Source of the DNA: JAZOTK01 sp045534775
Lineage (GTDB): Bacteria > Bacillota > Clostridia > RUG12999
DNA length: 43,559 nt
Reading direction: 5' to 3'
Assembly: GCA_045534775.1 (NCBI GenBank)
Contig: JAZSKI010000028.1
Coordinates: 1 to 43,559, forward strand
Shown here: positions 23,853 through 32,996 of the stretch, piece after piece
Numbering within the stretch: position 1 is the stretch's first letter
Layout of the letters: each line of letters opens with the position of its first letter
Notes under the pieces: generated by a model
Told to the model about the DNA's origin: nothing
Seen by the model: the letters and a program-made list of their open reading frames with translations, nothing else
The model's database searches: none
Translations under genes and position numbers: made by a program

Positions 23853-24701
23853 TTGGATTTGAACACAATACTTTTGGTTACAGCGGCACTTTTGCCTGCG
23901 GTGGTTTTATGTTGTTATATATATTCAAAGGACAGGGTGGAAAAAGAACCTGTACGACTTCTTCTGCTGTTGCTTATGGCAGGCATAGCCATAATAATGC
24001 CGACAATTTATGTGGGAAGGTTCATAGGAGGCATTATAGACGGACTTTTTGGCGTTACAGGAAACGGCAAGGTGATGGTATCGCCGTTGGAGTTCCATTT
24101 ATATACTATCCTCGACAATTTTATCGGCGTGGCACTTGTGGAGGAAGGCTTTAAGCTTTTGGCACTATGGCTGATAACGAAAAAAGAAGAAGAGTTTGAT
24201 TGCCTTTTTGACGGGCTTATATATGCTATATTTGTTTCTCTGGGCTTTGCCGCCTTTGAAAACGTGATGTATGTTCTTGAATATGGCTGGGCGACAGCTG
24301 TCACACGTGCGGTTTTATCCGTACCGGGGCATATGTTCTTTGCTGTTATGATGGGATATTACTACAGTATTGCTCATATTACGGACAGGGCAATCGCTAT
24401 AGAAAGAAGGCTTAAGGAGGAAGGTTTGATAGAAAAATCCACTTCTGAGCTCAGCTCAAAGAGAACGATGGTCTTAAGTCTTGCCGTTCCTGTGCTTCTT
24501 CACGGGGCATACGATTATTGTTGCAGTGTAGACGCGATTTGGGCAATCATAGGGCTGTATGTGCTGGTTATCTTTATGTATGTGCATTGTTTCGGAAAGA
24601 TTAAAAAAATGTCAAGACTGGATGGCGGCAGAGATGCCTATGCAAAAGCAATTATTATGAAAAAATATCCCGAACTTGAAAAAGAGACAGAGTTAGTCTA
24701 A
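23853..24701 (+). CDS. prsW: PrsW-family intramembrane metalloprotease
   Basis: A 282-residue multipass membrane protease. The PrsW motifs are present: VEEGFKLLALW (EExxK), FAAFENVMYVLEYG, VPGHMFFAVMMGYYYS (HxxF) and LLHGAYDY, which together hold the putative zinc ligands. In Bacillus and Clostridioides difficile, PrsW cleaves anti-sigma factors at site 1 on antimicrobial-peptide stress; no anti-sigma factor is near here. TTG 23853 is preferred because GGGGAG (23839-23844) is 8 bases upstream; GTG 23844 overlaps that site and would add three residues. Strong terminator follows. Confidence 0.88.
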   Translation: MDLNTILLVTAALLPAVVLCCYIYSKDRVEKEPVRLLLLLLMAGIAIIMPTIYVGRFIGGIIDGLFGVTGNGKVMVSPLEFHLYTILDNFIGVALVEEGFKLLALWLITKKEEEFDCLFDGLIYAIFVSLGFAAFENVMYVLEYGWATAVTRAVLSVPGHMFFAVMMGYYYSIAHITDRAIAIERRLKEEGLIEKSTSELSSKRTMVLSLAVPVLLHGAYDYCCSVDAIWAIIGLYVLVIFMYVHCFGKIKKMSRLDGGRDAYAKAIIMKKYPELEKETELV

Positions 24702-24727
24702 TTAATAAAAAATGTATAAGAAATCAA

Positions 24728-24783
24728 CAGACTTCCCTGATTGTCAGACCCAAAAATCTGGCAATCAGGGAAGTCTGTTTTTT
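24728..24783 (+). terminator. Strong terminator after prsW
   Basis: CAGACTTCCCTGATTG (24728-24743) pairs with CAATCAGGGAAGTCTG (24762-24777), extended by CAGA/TCTG after a T-G mismatch, and is followed by six T. Confidence 0.93.
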
Positions 24784-24793
24784 GCGACAAAAA

Positions 24794-24821
24794 AGTGTAG
24801 CAGTCGTAAAACTGCTACACT
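24794..24821 (-). terminator. Terminator of the SLH-protein gene
   Basis: AGTGTAGCAGT (24794-24804) and ACTGCTACACT (24811-24821) form an 11-bp stem; read on the minus strand it is followed by a TTTTTT-type run. It lies 55 bases beyond the stop codon. Confidence 0.85.
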
Positions 24822-24876
24822 GTAAAAGGTTTGATTAAATGATTTTCACGGCTTAAACAACCGTTATTCCTGCTAT

Positions 24877-27800
24877 TTAAGCGACATCATCACCGGAAGC
24901 CGGCGGCTGGGAATCAGCACCCGGGTCATCCGGCAAAGGGTCAGCGGGTGGATTCAAGAGTGCATCCGCCTTAGCAAGGACATCAACATCCTTATATCTA
25001 ATTACATAAAGGCCCTTATAAGCACCCTGTTCGCCGCGCCATACATATATCATATCACCGGGGCTAACGTCACTGAGCTTCCAGGTAAGAGTGCCGTTTT
25101 TCGTGGAAACCTCGGGTTTGTTTGCTGTCATATCGTACATTACGATACGTGTAGAGCCTAAGTTACCGCTGCTGAAGCTTATATAACTGGTATGCTTAGT
25201 GTATGAGGGATTTTCGGCTGTTCCTTCATTTACTATGAACGAAACGTTAAGACCACCATCCGAAGCAGAGATATTATTATCATCTACCATGCCGATACGT
25301 GTATAATATTTTATATCGGCTTCTTCCTCTTCCAAATCATCAAATGTAGCAAAATCCGTAGAAGAATTAAGATTTTTATCAATTAAAATACCTTTTACGT
25401 TATCCAAATCATCATCTATGTTGTAGAGTATCTGGAAGTTTATGGGCTGACCGGTGGGGGAGATTCCGTAGCGGACAACGTCTCCCACTTTCAAAGCTCT
25501 TCTCTCGCCTGTAGGCGTGAAATTGCTATCCATAATATAAGCATTTTCTACGCGGGCAGGATCTTCTACGTTAATACTGCCTGACGAGGTATTGGAATAA
25601 TAGCTGATGGTAGTATGTTCGGTAGTGGGTTCGATTTTGCTTATAATGACATTCTGAGATGAATGAGTAGGCTGTTCGTCTATAGATTGATTATATACAA
25701 CATACAGTCTGCGGTATCTGTTTTCTCCGTCCACAACCCAGAAGGGGTCAACGTTATAATACGAACCGTCAACAAGACTTGAAAGCTTACCATACTTAAG
25801 ATAATTAGCGGAGCTGTCGGTTCTGTTGTTGGTTACATATATAAACGTAGAGTTTTTATCAACAGATATTTCAATCTCGTTATCTGTGTCTTCGTTGGCT
25901 ATAAATCGGCTGGCTGAGCTTATATAGGATTTGAACTTCATAGGCGTACCCGTGAATTTGTGCGCTATATCAAGCTCAATGGTCTCAATTTCTTTTAATA
26001 CAGAACCCTCCACCACATATCGTATGGGCTGGGCTGTCTCCGCATTCTGTATATATTTAGCGGCCTTGCCGTCGTTAATAATAGCAGCTGTTTCGGAAAG
26101 CTTTGCAACGATAGCATCTATGTCTGTGTATTTAACACCGTTTATTTTAACAGCCCTATCAAAGTTAAAGACTGTAGGAGCGACGTTTGTCAGGTTAGAG
26201 GAAGTGGCAGCCTTGTGTATATGGAACTGCAAAATCTGATCCACACCGTCTGTATAAGACTTAGCCTGTCCCAGATAACCGTCATTCATAACCGCCTGCG
26301 TTTTTGTAACATACAAGATTTTACTCTTTGCACTTAATTTATCGGTATCAAAATAAACAGTATAAGTACTGTCAATTTCAATGGGATCGGTCATATTGGG
26401 CAGAACATAATCAAGGAAATAATCACTTGCAAAATATTCGGTATTATTCTGAGCCGTTCCGAGAGTATATATATCGCCGTCAATCTTTAACACCTTCAGC
26501 CTGCTTGAAACGGGTCTAAAGGCAGTAACATTCATAAATTTACCACACTTGCTTGTCATTGTCTGTAAAATATTGTTATTTAAACTGGAAATTGTAGTAA
26601 CCTCTTCGCCGTTCTTTGATACATAAATCTCCTTAGAAGAATCAATAAGGTCAATGGTTACGGCATTACCGGAGGCATCCTTACGGTATTTATCGGTAGC
26701 TATACCGGTGGAAGCATTAGGTGCCGAACTGATATAATAGGTATCAACAGAGGTCATTCTGATGAGAGTTGTTGCACCCTGGTATTCAATGATTTCAACC
26801 TGACCGTTTTGAGGGATGAAGTCATTAAAGGTTATTACGGGGTCGGTTGAAGGAGCCTGCGCAGCCTTTATGGCATCCACATCAACAAGATGACCGTTAT
26901 ATATGATGTTCAGACTTTCGGGATCGCTTGGAGCAACGTATTGCACATAAGCCCTGTTTTCGCTGTTTCTTATTTCTTCGTTGAAGAACACTGTGTTGGA
27001 AGAAGGGTTAAGAGCGGTTTCTGAAAAATCAATATCAAGGCTTGTATATACCAGATTTTTGGATTCGTGCCTTTTAATGGAGGTTATGTAATATACATCA
27101 TCCATATTGTCGTAATAAACATCAACCTTTACGTGATGACCCAGCATACCGCTGTGGTTTTCGCTATAGCCGCGGGAATCTACCCTGATATAATTTGAGC
27201 CATCTCCTCTGAAAGCGCTGTCACATTTTATTATAATCTGACCGTTTCTGAGGTTTTCACCGTTTTCACCGTCATAGGTTAATATATTATCGTCAATACT
27301 TTGTATAATAGAGTCGTTGCCAACGGTTTCTTTAACAGCTACAACCATACCGTAAGCAACAAGACTGCCGGACACACCGTCCTTCTTCCCGGGGACAAGT
27401 TTGCTGTTGCTATTGCTGCCACCACTGCTGCCGCCACCGCTGCTACCGCCACTGCTGCCGGCTACAATGGGCTGGAGACGACCTACACCTTTACCATTGT
27501 ACATTACCTGTGCTACCATAGCACGGTTAATATACTCGCCTGTGCTGCAGGATACAAGATTGGTGAGAGAAAGGGTGGTACCTACATAAAGATAAGCATC
27601 GGGATAAAGCTTAGTACCCGGATTAGTCTCAACCCTCTTTTGAGCAACGCCTTCTCTGCCGAGATAGCATACCATCATTTTGATAGCTTCCTCGTATTTA
27701 ACGGGATTGTCGGGTTTAAAAGTACCGTCATCATAGCCGTTTATTATTTTCTGGCTTACAGCGGCATGTATGTATTTCGCTGCCCAATGAGCTTCCTCGC

Positions 27801-28158
27801 CGTCAGCGGCATCTACATCGGGAAAGCCTGTAGTGGTTGAGTTATATATTTCGGTCCAGCCGGCAAGCTCAACCAGCATCTTAACGAACTCGGCACGAGT
27901 AACCTCGTTTTCGGGTTTGAAGGAGCCGTCTTCATAGCCGTTTATTACTCCTGATTTTGTTAATTCGAGAATAGCCGCACCGTTTATGCTTTCATTGGGA
28001 ACGTCATCGAACCCCCATTTAGGCTCGGCATTTTCCCCGGTGACTGCGGCATCTGCCGATGTCGTTGCGGCAGTTTCTGTGGTTTCAGCCTGTATAGTTA
28101 TGACACTGCCGAAAACCATTGAAAACGCCAGCAACATAGCCAATAATTTCTTTTTCAT
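24877..28158 (-). CDS. Large S-layer-homology (SLH) surface protein
   Basis: A 1093-residue exported protein. A signal peptide (MKKKLLAMLLAFSMVFGSVI) ends near QAE. SLH repeats follow at about residues 48-95 (FDDVPNESINGAAILELTKS, NGYEDGSFKPENEVTRAEFVK), 105-160 (FPDVDAADGEEAHWAAKYI, NGYDDGTFKPDNPVKYEEAI) and a weaker third at 175-225; they anchor the protein to pyruvylated wall polymer. A Gly/Ser linker (about 232-252) leads to an 800-residue beta-rich region that I do not recognise. A Pro/Asp-rich tail ends the protein. Length, strong GGAGG site and consensus-like promoter suggest a major surface or S-layer protein. It is a single-gene transcript by its flanking terminator and promoter. Confidence 0.9.
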   Translation of the reverse strand: MKKKLLAMLLAFSMVFGSVITIQAETTETAATTSADAAVTGENAEPKWGFDDVPNESINGAAILELTKSGVINGYEDGSFKPENEVTRAEFVKMLVELAGWTEIYNSTTTGFPDVDAADGEEAHWAAKYIHAAVSQKIINGYDDGTFKPDNPVKYEEAIKMMVCYLGREGVAQKRVETNPGTKLYPDAYLYVGTTLSLTNLVSCSTGEYINRAMVAQVMYNGKGVGRLQPIVAGSSGGSSGGGSSGGSNSNSKLVPGKKDGVSGSLVAYGMVVAVKETVGNDSIIQSIDDNILTYDGENGENLRNGQIIIKCDSAFRGDGSNYIRVDSRGYSENHSGMLGHHVKVDVYYDNMDDVYYITSIKRHESKNLVYTSLDIDFSETALNPSSNTVFFNEEIRNSENRAYVQYVAPSDPESLNIIYNGHLVDVDAIKAAQAPSTDPVITFNDFIPQNGQVEIIEYQGATTLIRMTSVDTYYISSAPNASTGIATDKYRKDASGNAVTIDLIDSSKEIYVSKNGEEVTTISSLNNNILQTMTSKCGKFMNVTAFRPVSSRLKVLKIDGDIYTLGTAQNNTEYFASDYFLDYVLPNMTDPIEIDSTYTVYFDTDKLSAKSKILYVTKTQAVMNDGYLGQAKSYTDGVDQILQFHIHKAATSSNLTNVAPTVFNFDRAVKINGVKYTDIDAIVAKLSETAAIINDGKAAKYIQNAETAQPIRYVVEGSVLKEIETIELDIAHKFTGTPMKFKSYISSASRFIANEDTDNEIEISVDKNSTFIYVTNNRTDSSANYLKYGKLSSLVDGSYYNVDPFWVVDGENRYRRLYVVYNQSIDEQPTHSSQNVIISKIEPTTEHTTISYYSNTSSGSINVEDPARVENAYIMDSNFTPTGERRALKVGDVVRYGISPTGQPINFQILYNIDDDLDNVKGILIDKNLNSSTDFATFDDLEEEEADIKYYTRIGMVDDNNISASDGGLNVSFIVNEGTAENPSYTKHTSYISFSSGNLGSTRIVMYDMTANKPEVSTKNGTLTWKLSDVSPGDMIYVWRGEQGAYKGLYVIRYKDVDVLAKADALLNPPADPLPDDPGADSQPPASGDDVA

Positions 28159-28219
28159 AAATTTTACCTCCGATATCTAATTTTTATGAGTTTTGATTTA
28201 AATGCAATATAACAATCTA

Positions 28220-28248
28220 AGTATACCATATTGCAGGGGCTTTGTAAA
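28220..28248 (-). promoter_or_regulatory. Promoter of the SLH-protein gene
   Basis: On the minus strand TTTACA (28248-28243), 17 bases, TATACT (28225-28220), with an extended -10 (TGGTATACT). Confidence 0.75.
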
Positions 28249-28255
28249 GGGGTTT

Positions 28256-30187
28256 TTAGTTAATTACCAAAATTTTGTTACTTTTTTCTTCCCAGCGGAT
28301 GTGTACTCCCAGTAGCTGTCTTATGCTATTGACCGATAAATACATAGTATCATCAGAAATTACGGCGGAAGAAGAAAGATTTACGGTAGTGCCGTTAAGC
28401 AGTGCTGCGGAGCTCCCCGATTTTACGGTAATCGTATCTGCACCGCCTGACAGGGTCGCTACGCCGTCCTCGTAGGCTATGGCAAGCCCTAAAACATCTG
28501 CCATGAGCCGCAAGGGAAGATAAATGCGGTTGTTAAGGGAAATGGGTGGCTTTGCGGTAGTGTTAATGCTGTTTATTGAGTAAGTATCCGAACCGAGACT
28601 GCAAACTACCATCTGAGCCGCAGGACAGGAATCAATCAAATCAATTCTGTTGCCGCTTACGGGGTCGAAGGCGGCAGATTTTTCTTTGAAATCGTAAACC
28701 GTGATTTTCCTGCCTTCTCCGCTGTCTGTATAACAAAGGTCATAAGGGACTTCGCTTTTTATAATCTGTTTCATATCGCTGATGGGTTTGATGCCTTCTA
28801 AAGGAATAAAGCTGATAGTGGACATATCCGAATAAAAGCTTGTCACATCATTGGCGTAGGAGTTAAACTCCATCACCGCCCCTTCGCCTATGACCCTTAT
28901 ACCGTTTGCATATCGGGCGAAGGTATAACGGGTCGTGTATTCGTTTATATAGGTGGAGGAGTAAAGCCTGAGTTCATCCGAATTTTTAACGGCACGGGTA
29001 ATAAATTCCGTAACTCTCCGAGGAAGAGCCTCCTTTTTAAAACCTGAAGGTCTGCGATAGGTGTATTCGGCGTTAGGCAAGGCGGAAAACCGCATTATTT
29101 CTCCTGTGGAAGAATTGACATAAGCTCTGGCAAAAAGATATTCCTTACCTGTTTTGTTTTGAGCTGTTATATCAAAATCATTTTTATGATAGAGAGAGGA
29201 AAATTCTGATATTTTGTTTTTAAATTCAACAGGAGCAATATCTACCTGCACCGCAGGTACGGTCTGCCCGTTTACGGTTTCGATAAGCCCTTCCGTAGCC
29301 TCAAAGGCATATCCCACCCGCAGGGCATAGAAAATATTTTTCAACTTTTGAACGGCAAAGGCACTATCTGCAGGCTTTGATGCCGTAAACACACCAATAT
29401 CGGCATTGATACTGTTATCCCTGGAAAAATGAGGGTCGTAATACTCGTCATTATAGTAATAATTGTAATCGTACATCAAAATCGGAACTATCTCCCCGTT
29501 TTCTGCGCTGACTGCAATAGGGGAGCTGTTATTCAACAGATATATAGGTCGCACGGTTTTCGTTCTTGTAGCACTGTCGTAGTTGGTGGAATATACAAGC
29601 TCGGGAGGAGAATTCTCAAAATAGACATCAAAGGCGGCAGATTCGGAAATTCTGCGTTCAGGTATTTTATATTCAGCCTTGTATTTGCCGAATCCTTTGA
29701 AATAATAGACCTCGCCCTTTGATTTATCCACTACCACCGTAGCATCGTGACCCATAACCCGAATGCCGTTATAGTATTCGGAAAAATTGTATGTATAGCC
29801 CTTTGATGAGACGAGCTTCAGCCTGTGACCGCCCAAAGCGGTTTTCAAAAAAGCTTCGGCTATGGCAAGCCCCTCTTCGTGGCTTACAGTCACCGTCGGT
29901 GCGGTGATAGCTTCGGTTAAAGCTGCGTGGTTAAAATAAATAACATCAGCCTCATCTGTTATACCTATCACAATTTTATAATCATCCCAGAACCAGCCTA
30001 TCATCCAGGCACTGAATTCGTCGGTTATGGGGATTTTTTCGTACAGCCTGCGACTGCCTGCTTCATCAAATCCGAATCTTGCAATGCAAACCTGCGCCAG
30101 ATTGTCGGGAAGCAGAGGATAAGCCTCCTTTGCACAGGCGCCGAAGGGCACGAAAAGTAAAATCAAAAATATAATAAGCTTTTTCAT
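28256..30187 (-). CDS. Secreted YcdB/PepSY-like protein with copper-amine-oxidase-like C-terminal domain
   Basis: A 643-residue exported protein. The signal peptide is MKKLIIFLILLFVPFGACA. The middle shows two repeats of a YcdB/PepSY-like type: SYNGIRVMG-like YYNGIRVMGHDATVVVD near residue 150 and RYANGIRVIGEGAVMEF near 430, each preceded by a helix such as EEGLAIAEAFLKTAL. The last 110 residues are a copper amine oxidase N-terminal-like domain (NNRIYLPLRLMADVLGL and TMYLSVNSIRQLLGVHIRW). ATG 30187 gives the signal peptide and has GGGTGA upstream; longer frames do not. Enzymatic function unknown; wall or envelope role inferred. No clear terminator separates it from the SLH gene, which has its own promoter. 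Confidence 0.7.
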   Translation of the reverse strand: MKKLIIFLILLFVPFGACAKEAYPLLPDNLAQVCIARFGFDEAGSRRLYEKIPITDEFSAWMIGWFWDDYKIVIGITDEADVIYFNHAALTEAITAPTVTVSHEEGLAIAEAFLKTALGGHRLKLVSSKGYTYNFSEYYNGIRVMGHDATVVVDKSKGEVYYFKGFGKYKAEYKIPERRISESAAFDVYFENSPPELVYSTNYDSATRTKTVRPIYLLNNSSPIAVSAENGEIVPILMYDYNYYYNDEYYDPHFSRDNSINADIGVFTASKPADSAFAVQKLKNIFYALRVGYAFEATEGLIETVNGQTVPAVQVDIAPVEFKNKISEFSSLYHKNDFDITAQNKTGKEYLFARAYVNSSTGEIMRFSALPNAEYTYRRPSGFKKEALPRRVTEFITRAVKNSDELRLYSSTYINEYTTRYTFARYANGIRVIGEGAVMEFNSYANDVTSFYSDMSTISFIPLEGIKPISDMKQIIKSEVPYDLCYTDSGEGRKITVYDFKEKSAAFDPVSGNRIDLIDSCPAAQMVVCSLGSDTYSINSINTTAKPPISLNNRIYLPLRLMADVLGLAIAYEDGVATLSGGADTITVKSGSSAALLNGTTVNLSSSAVISDDTMYLSVNSIRQLLGVHIRWEEKSNKILVIN

Positions 30188-30284
30188 GATATAATCACCC
30201 GTATAAAGTATAACACATTTATGTGTCAAATAAGTAACCATAACTTTACTTTTATATTACATTTTAAAATTATTAAATTATGTA

Positions 30285-30313
30285 TTGCAAAATATCAAAA
30301 AATAGTGTATACT
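30285..30313 (+). promoter_or_regulatory. Promoter of lon
   Basis: TTGCAA (30285-30290), 17 bases, TATACT (30308-30313). No CIRCE and no obvious CtsR repeat lies next to it. Confidence 0.65.
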
Positions 30314-30367
30314 TAAATATGGGAGAATTTTTGTGACCGCAGGGCGGTCGGGAAGGATAAAAGATAC

Positions 30368-32770
30368 ATGAACAAATATAATATTAATAAATTTCCTCTT
30401 ATTGCACTTCGTGGGCTTGTTGTTTTTCCTTTTACGGTGGTAAGCTTCGAGGTGGGAAGAGAGGCAACGAAAAACGCACTTGAATACGCAAAAGAGCATA
30501 GGAACTTAGTTTTTCTTGTAAGCCAGAAGGACGAGAAGGTTGAAGACGTTACCTCTGACGATATATATAATATGGGCACGATTGCCAAAATCAGGCAGAT
30601 TACAAATGCAGGCACCGCAACTATGAAGGTGGTTGTAGAAGGTATAAGCCGTGCTGAAATTATTGATTTTTCAAAGACAGAGCCTTTTATAATGGCAAAG
30701 GTGAAGGAGTTTTCCGAAGCGGATGCAGAGGAGGATCGCGAGTTTGATGCACTCAGCATGCGCTGTGAGGAGCTGTTCGCGAAATATGCATCGGCAGTTG
30801 AAAATGTACCGCCTGATATTATGGTGGGGCTTGCAAGCCTCAATGACCTGGGTCAGCTTGCGGATATTATAGCTTCAAATATCAGCGCACCTATAGCAGA
30901 AAAGCAAGAGATTTTAGAGTGCGTTAATCTTAAGGAAAGACTGATGAAGCTGGCGGAATGCCTTACAAAAGAAATTGAATTTATTGAACTGGAAAAAAGC
31001 ATTGAAGAGAAGGTCCACATAACGCTTGATGAACGTCAAAGGGAGTATTTCCTCAGAGAACAGCTCCGTATTATCCGTGAGGAATTGGGCGAAAAAGGCT
31101 ATGAAGACTATGATGAAATAAGCGAGCTTGAGGAGAAGCTTAAAAAGCTTACTCTGCCTGATTATGTGAGAGAAAGGCTGAGTAAAGAAATTGACAGAAT
31201 GAGACATACGCCTCACGGTATGGGAGAAAATGTAATTACCCGTAACTATGTTGAATACCTTATGGAATTGCCCTGGTGTGCAAAAAGCAAGGAAAACACC
31301 AATTTAAAAAAGGCTGAAAAAATCCTGGATAATGACCATTACGGGCTTGAAAAGGTGAAAACCCGTATCACAGAATGTCTGGCGGTTATGAAGCTGACCG
31401 ATAACGTGCAAAATTCCATTTTATGTCTGGTGGGTCCGCCGGGCGTCGGAAAAACATCTGTAGCAAAATCCGTTGCCAGGAGTATGGACAGGAAATATGT
31501 GAGAATTTCCCTTGGCGGAGTGCGTGACGAGGCGGATATACGCGGTCACAGAAAGACTTATATCGGTGCTATGGCAGGAAGAATTATGGCGGCAATTCAT
31601 GAAGCAGGGACCAACAATCCCGTAATTCTGCTTGACGAGATAGATAAGATGTGTTCAGATATGAGAGGCGACCCTGCGGCGGCACTTTTAGAGGTGCTGG
31701 ACAGCGAGCAGAATAAGGCATTCAAGGACCACTATGTGGAGCTTCCCTTTGACTTGTCTGATGTTATGTTTATATGTACGGCAAATACTTTGGATATGGT
31801 GGACAGACCTCTCCTCGACCGACTTGAGGTTATAGAGCTTGCAGGCTATACGGAAGAAGAAAAAAAGGCAATTGCAAAGAAATATCTTTTGCCGAAACAG
31901 CTTGAAAGACACGGTCTTACAAAGGAACATCTTAAAATCACAGACGGTGCTTTGACGGAAATAATTGAATACTATACCCGTGAAATGGGCGTAAGAAAGC
32001 TGGAACGCCATATTGCGGCAATCTGCAGGAAGGCGGCAACCTCACAGATTAAAGAAAAGAAGAAATCTATGAGCGTGGCGAGCAAGGAGCTGGAAAGCTT
32101 ATTGGGTCCGAAAATCTACAGTTATGACAAAACAGGCGAGAAAAATATTGTAGGGGTGGCAACGGGACTTGCCTGGACGCAGGTGGGCGGAGACACTCTC
32201 TCTGTTGAGGTTAATGTTATGGATGGTAGCGGAAAGGTTGAGCTTACGGGTCAGCTTGGCGACGTTATGAAGGAGTCTGCTCAGGCGGCTATAAGCTATA
32301 TCCGCGCCAATGCAGAAGCACTTGGAGTTAAAAAGGATTTCTATAAAACCAAAGACATACATCTCCACGTTCCCGAAGGGGCGACACCTAAAGACGGTCC
32401 TTCGGCAGGAATTACCATAGCTACGGCTATAGTATCGGCACTTACGGATAATCCTGTTCGTTGCGATGTTGCTATGACGGGCGAAATCACCATAAGAGGC
32501 AGAGTTCTGCCTATAGGAGGTCTGAAAGAAAAAAGCCTTGCCGCCTGCAGAAGCGGCGTGAATACGATTATAATTCCGCAGGGGAACAAAAAAGATTTAC
32601 CGGAACTGCCGCAAAAGGTAAGAGACAGCATCAGCTTTGTATGTGCGGAAGAAATAGGTACGGTGCTTAAAACGGCACTGCAGAATTCCGTGAAGGAACG
32701 AAAACCCGTTGAACACCCTATTGCAATGCATCAGAAAGAGATGGGTGTACGTTGTAAAAGTGACATATAA
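30368..32770 (+). CDS. lon: ATP-dependent protease Lon (LonA)
   Basis: An 800-residue cytosolic AAA+ protease. The N-terminal substrate domain begins FPLIALRGLVVFPFTVVSFEVGR. The ATPase carries Walker A GPPGVGKTSVAKS, Walker B PVILLDEIDKM and the arginine-finger region VDRPLLDRLEVIEL. The protease domain has catalytic Ser in PKDGPSAGITIA and Lys in GGLKEKSLAA, the LonA dyad. ATG 30368 follows AAGGATAAAAG. It stands alone between its own promoter and terminator, not next to clpX or other heat-shock genes. Length is normal. Confidence 0.97.
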   Translation: MNKYNINKFPLIALRGLVVFPFTVVSFEVGREATKNALEYAKEHRNLVFLVSQKDEKVEDVTSDDIYNMGTIAKIRQITNAGTATMKVVVEGISRAEIIDFSKTEPFIMAKVKEFSEADAEEDREFDALSMRCEELFAKYASAVENVPPDIMVGLASLNDLGQLADIIASNISAPIAEKQEILECVNLKERLMKLAECLTKEIEFIELEKSIEEKVHITLDERQREYFLREQLRIIREELGEKGYEDYDEISELEEKLKKLTLPDYVRERLSKEIDRMRHTPHGMGENVITRNYVEYLMELPWCAKSKENTNLKKAEKILDNDHYGLEKVKTRITECLAVMKLTDNVQNSILCLVGPPGVGKTSVAKSVARSMDRKYVRISLGGVRDEADIRGHRKTYIGAMAGRIMAAIHEAGTNNPVILLDEIDKMCSDMRGDPAAALLEVLDSEQNKAFKDHYVELPFDLSDVMFICTANTLDMVDRPLLDRLEVIELAGYTEEEKKAIAKKYLLPKQLERHGLTKEHLKITDGALTEIIEYYTREMGVRKLERHIAAICRKAATSQIKEKKKSMSVASKELESLLGPKIYSYDKTGEKNIVGVATGLAWTQVGGDTLSVEVNVMDGSGKVELTGQLGDVMKESAQAAISYIRANAEALGVKKDFYKTKDIHLHVPEGATPKDGPSAGITIATAIVSALTDNPVRCDVAMTGEITIRGRVLPIGGLKEKSLAACRSGVNTIIIPQGNKKDLPELPQKVRDSISFVCAEEIGTVLKTALQNSVKERKPVEHPIAMHQKEMGVRCKSDI

Positions 32771-32807
32771 AAGCATAGCCCTCCTGTAGAAGAGGGCTAT
32801 GCTTTTT
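32769..32807 (+). terminator. Terminator of lon
   Basis: AAAAGCATAGCCCTC (32769-32783) pairs with GAGGGCTATGCTTTT starting at 32792, around an 8-base loop, ending in five T. Confidence 0.95.
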
Positions 32808-32879
32808 GCGCATTTGAGGTTTTTATATATTATGCAATAATTATTGTTAAGTTTTTGTTATATTTTATGGAAAAAACCA

Positions 32880-32908
32880 TTGACTTATTTACTTTTAAGT
32901 TGTATAAT
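32880..32908 (+). promoter_or_regulatory. Promoter of the pyruvate:ferredoxin oxidoreductase gene
   Basis: TTGACT (32880-32885), 17 bases, TATAAT (32903-32908). The leader is about 80 bases and contains the palindrome TTGTATACAA at 32937-32946. Confidence 0.85.
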
Positions 32909-32996
32909 ATAAGCATGGGATTTATACGTTTATATTTTGTATACAATTTGTAAATCCGGCGAAATTAAGATAAATTTATTTAGGAGGTAGATACCA

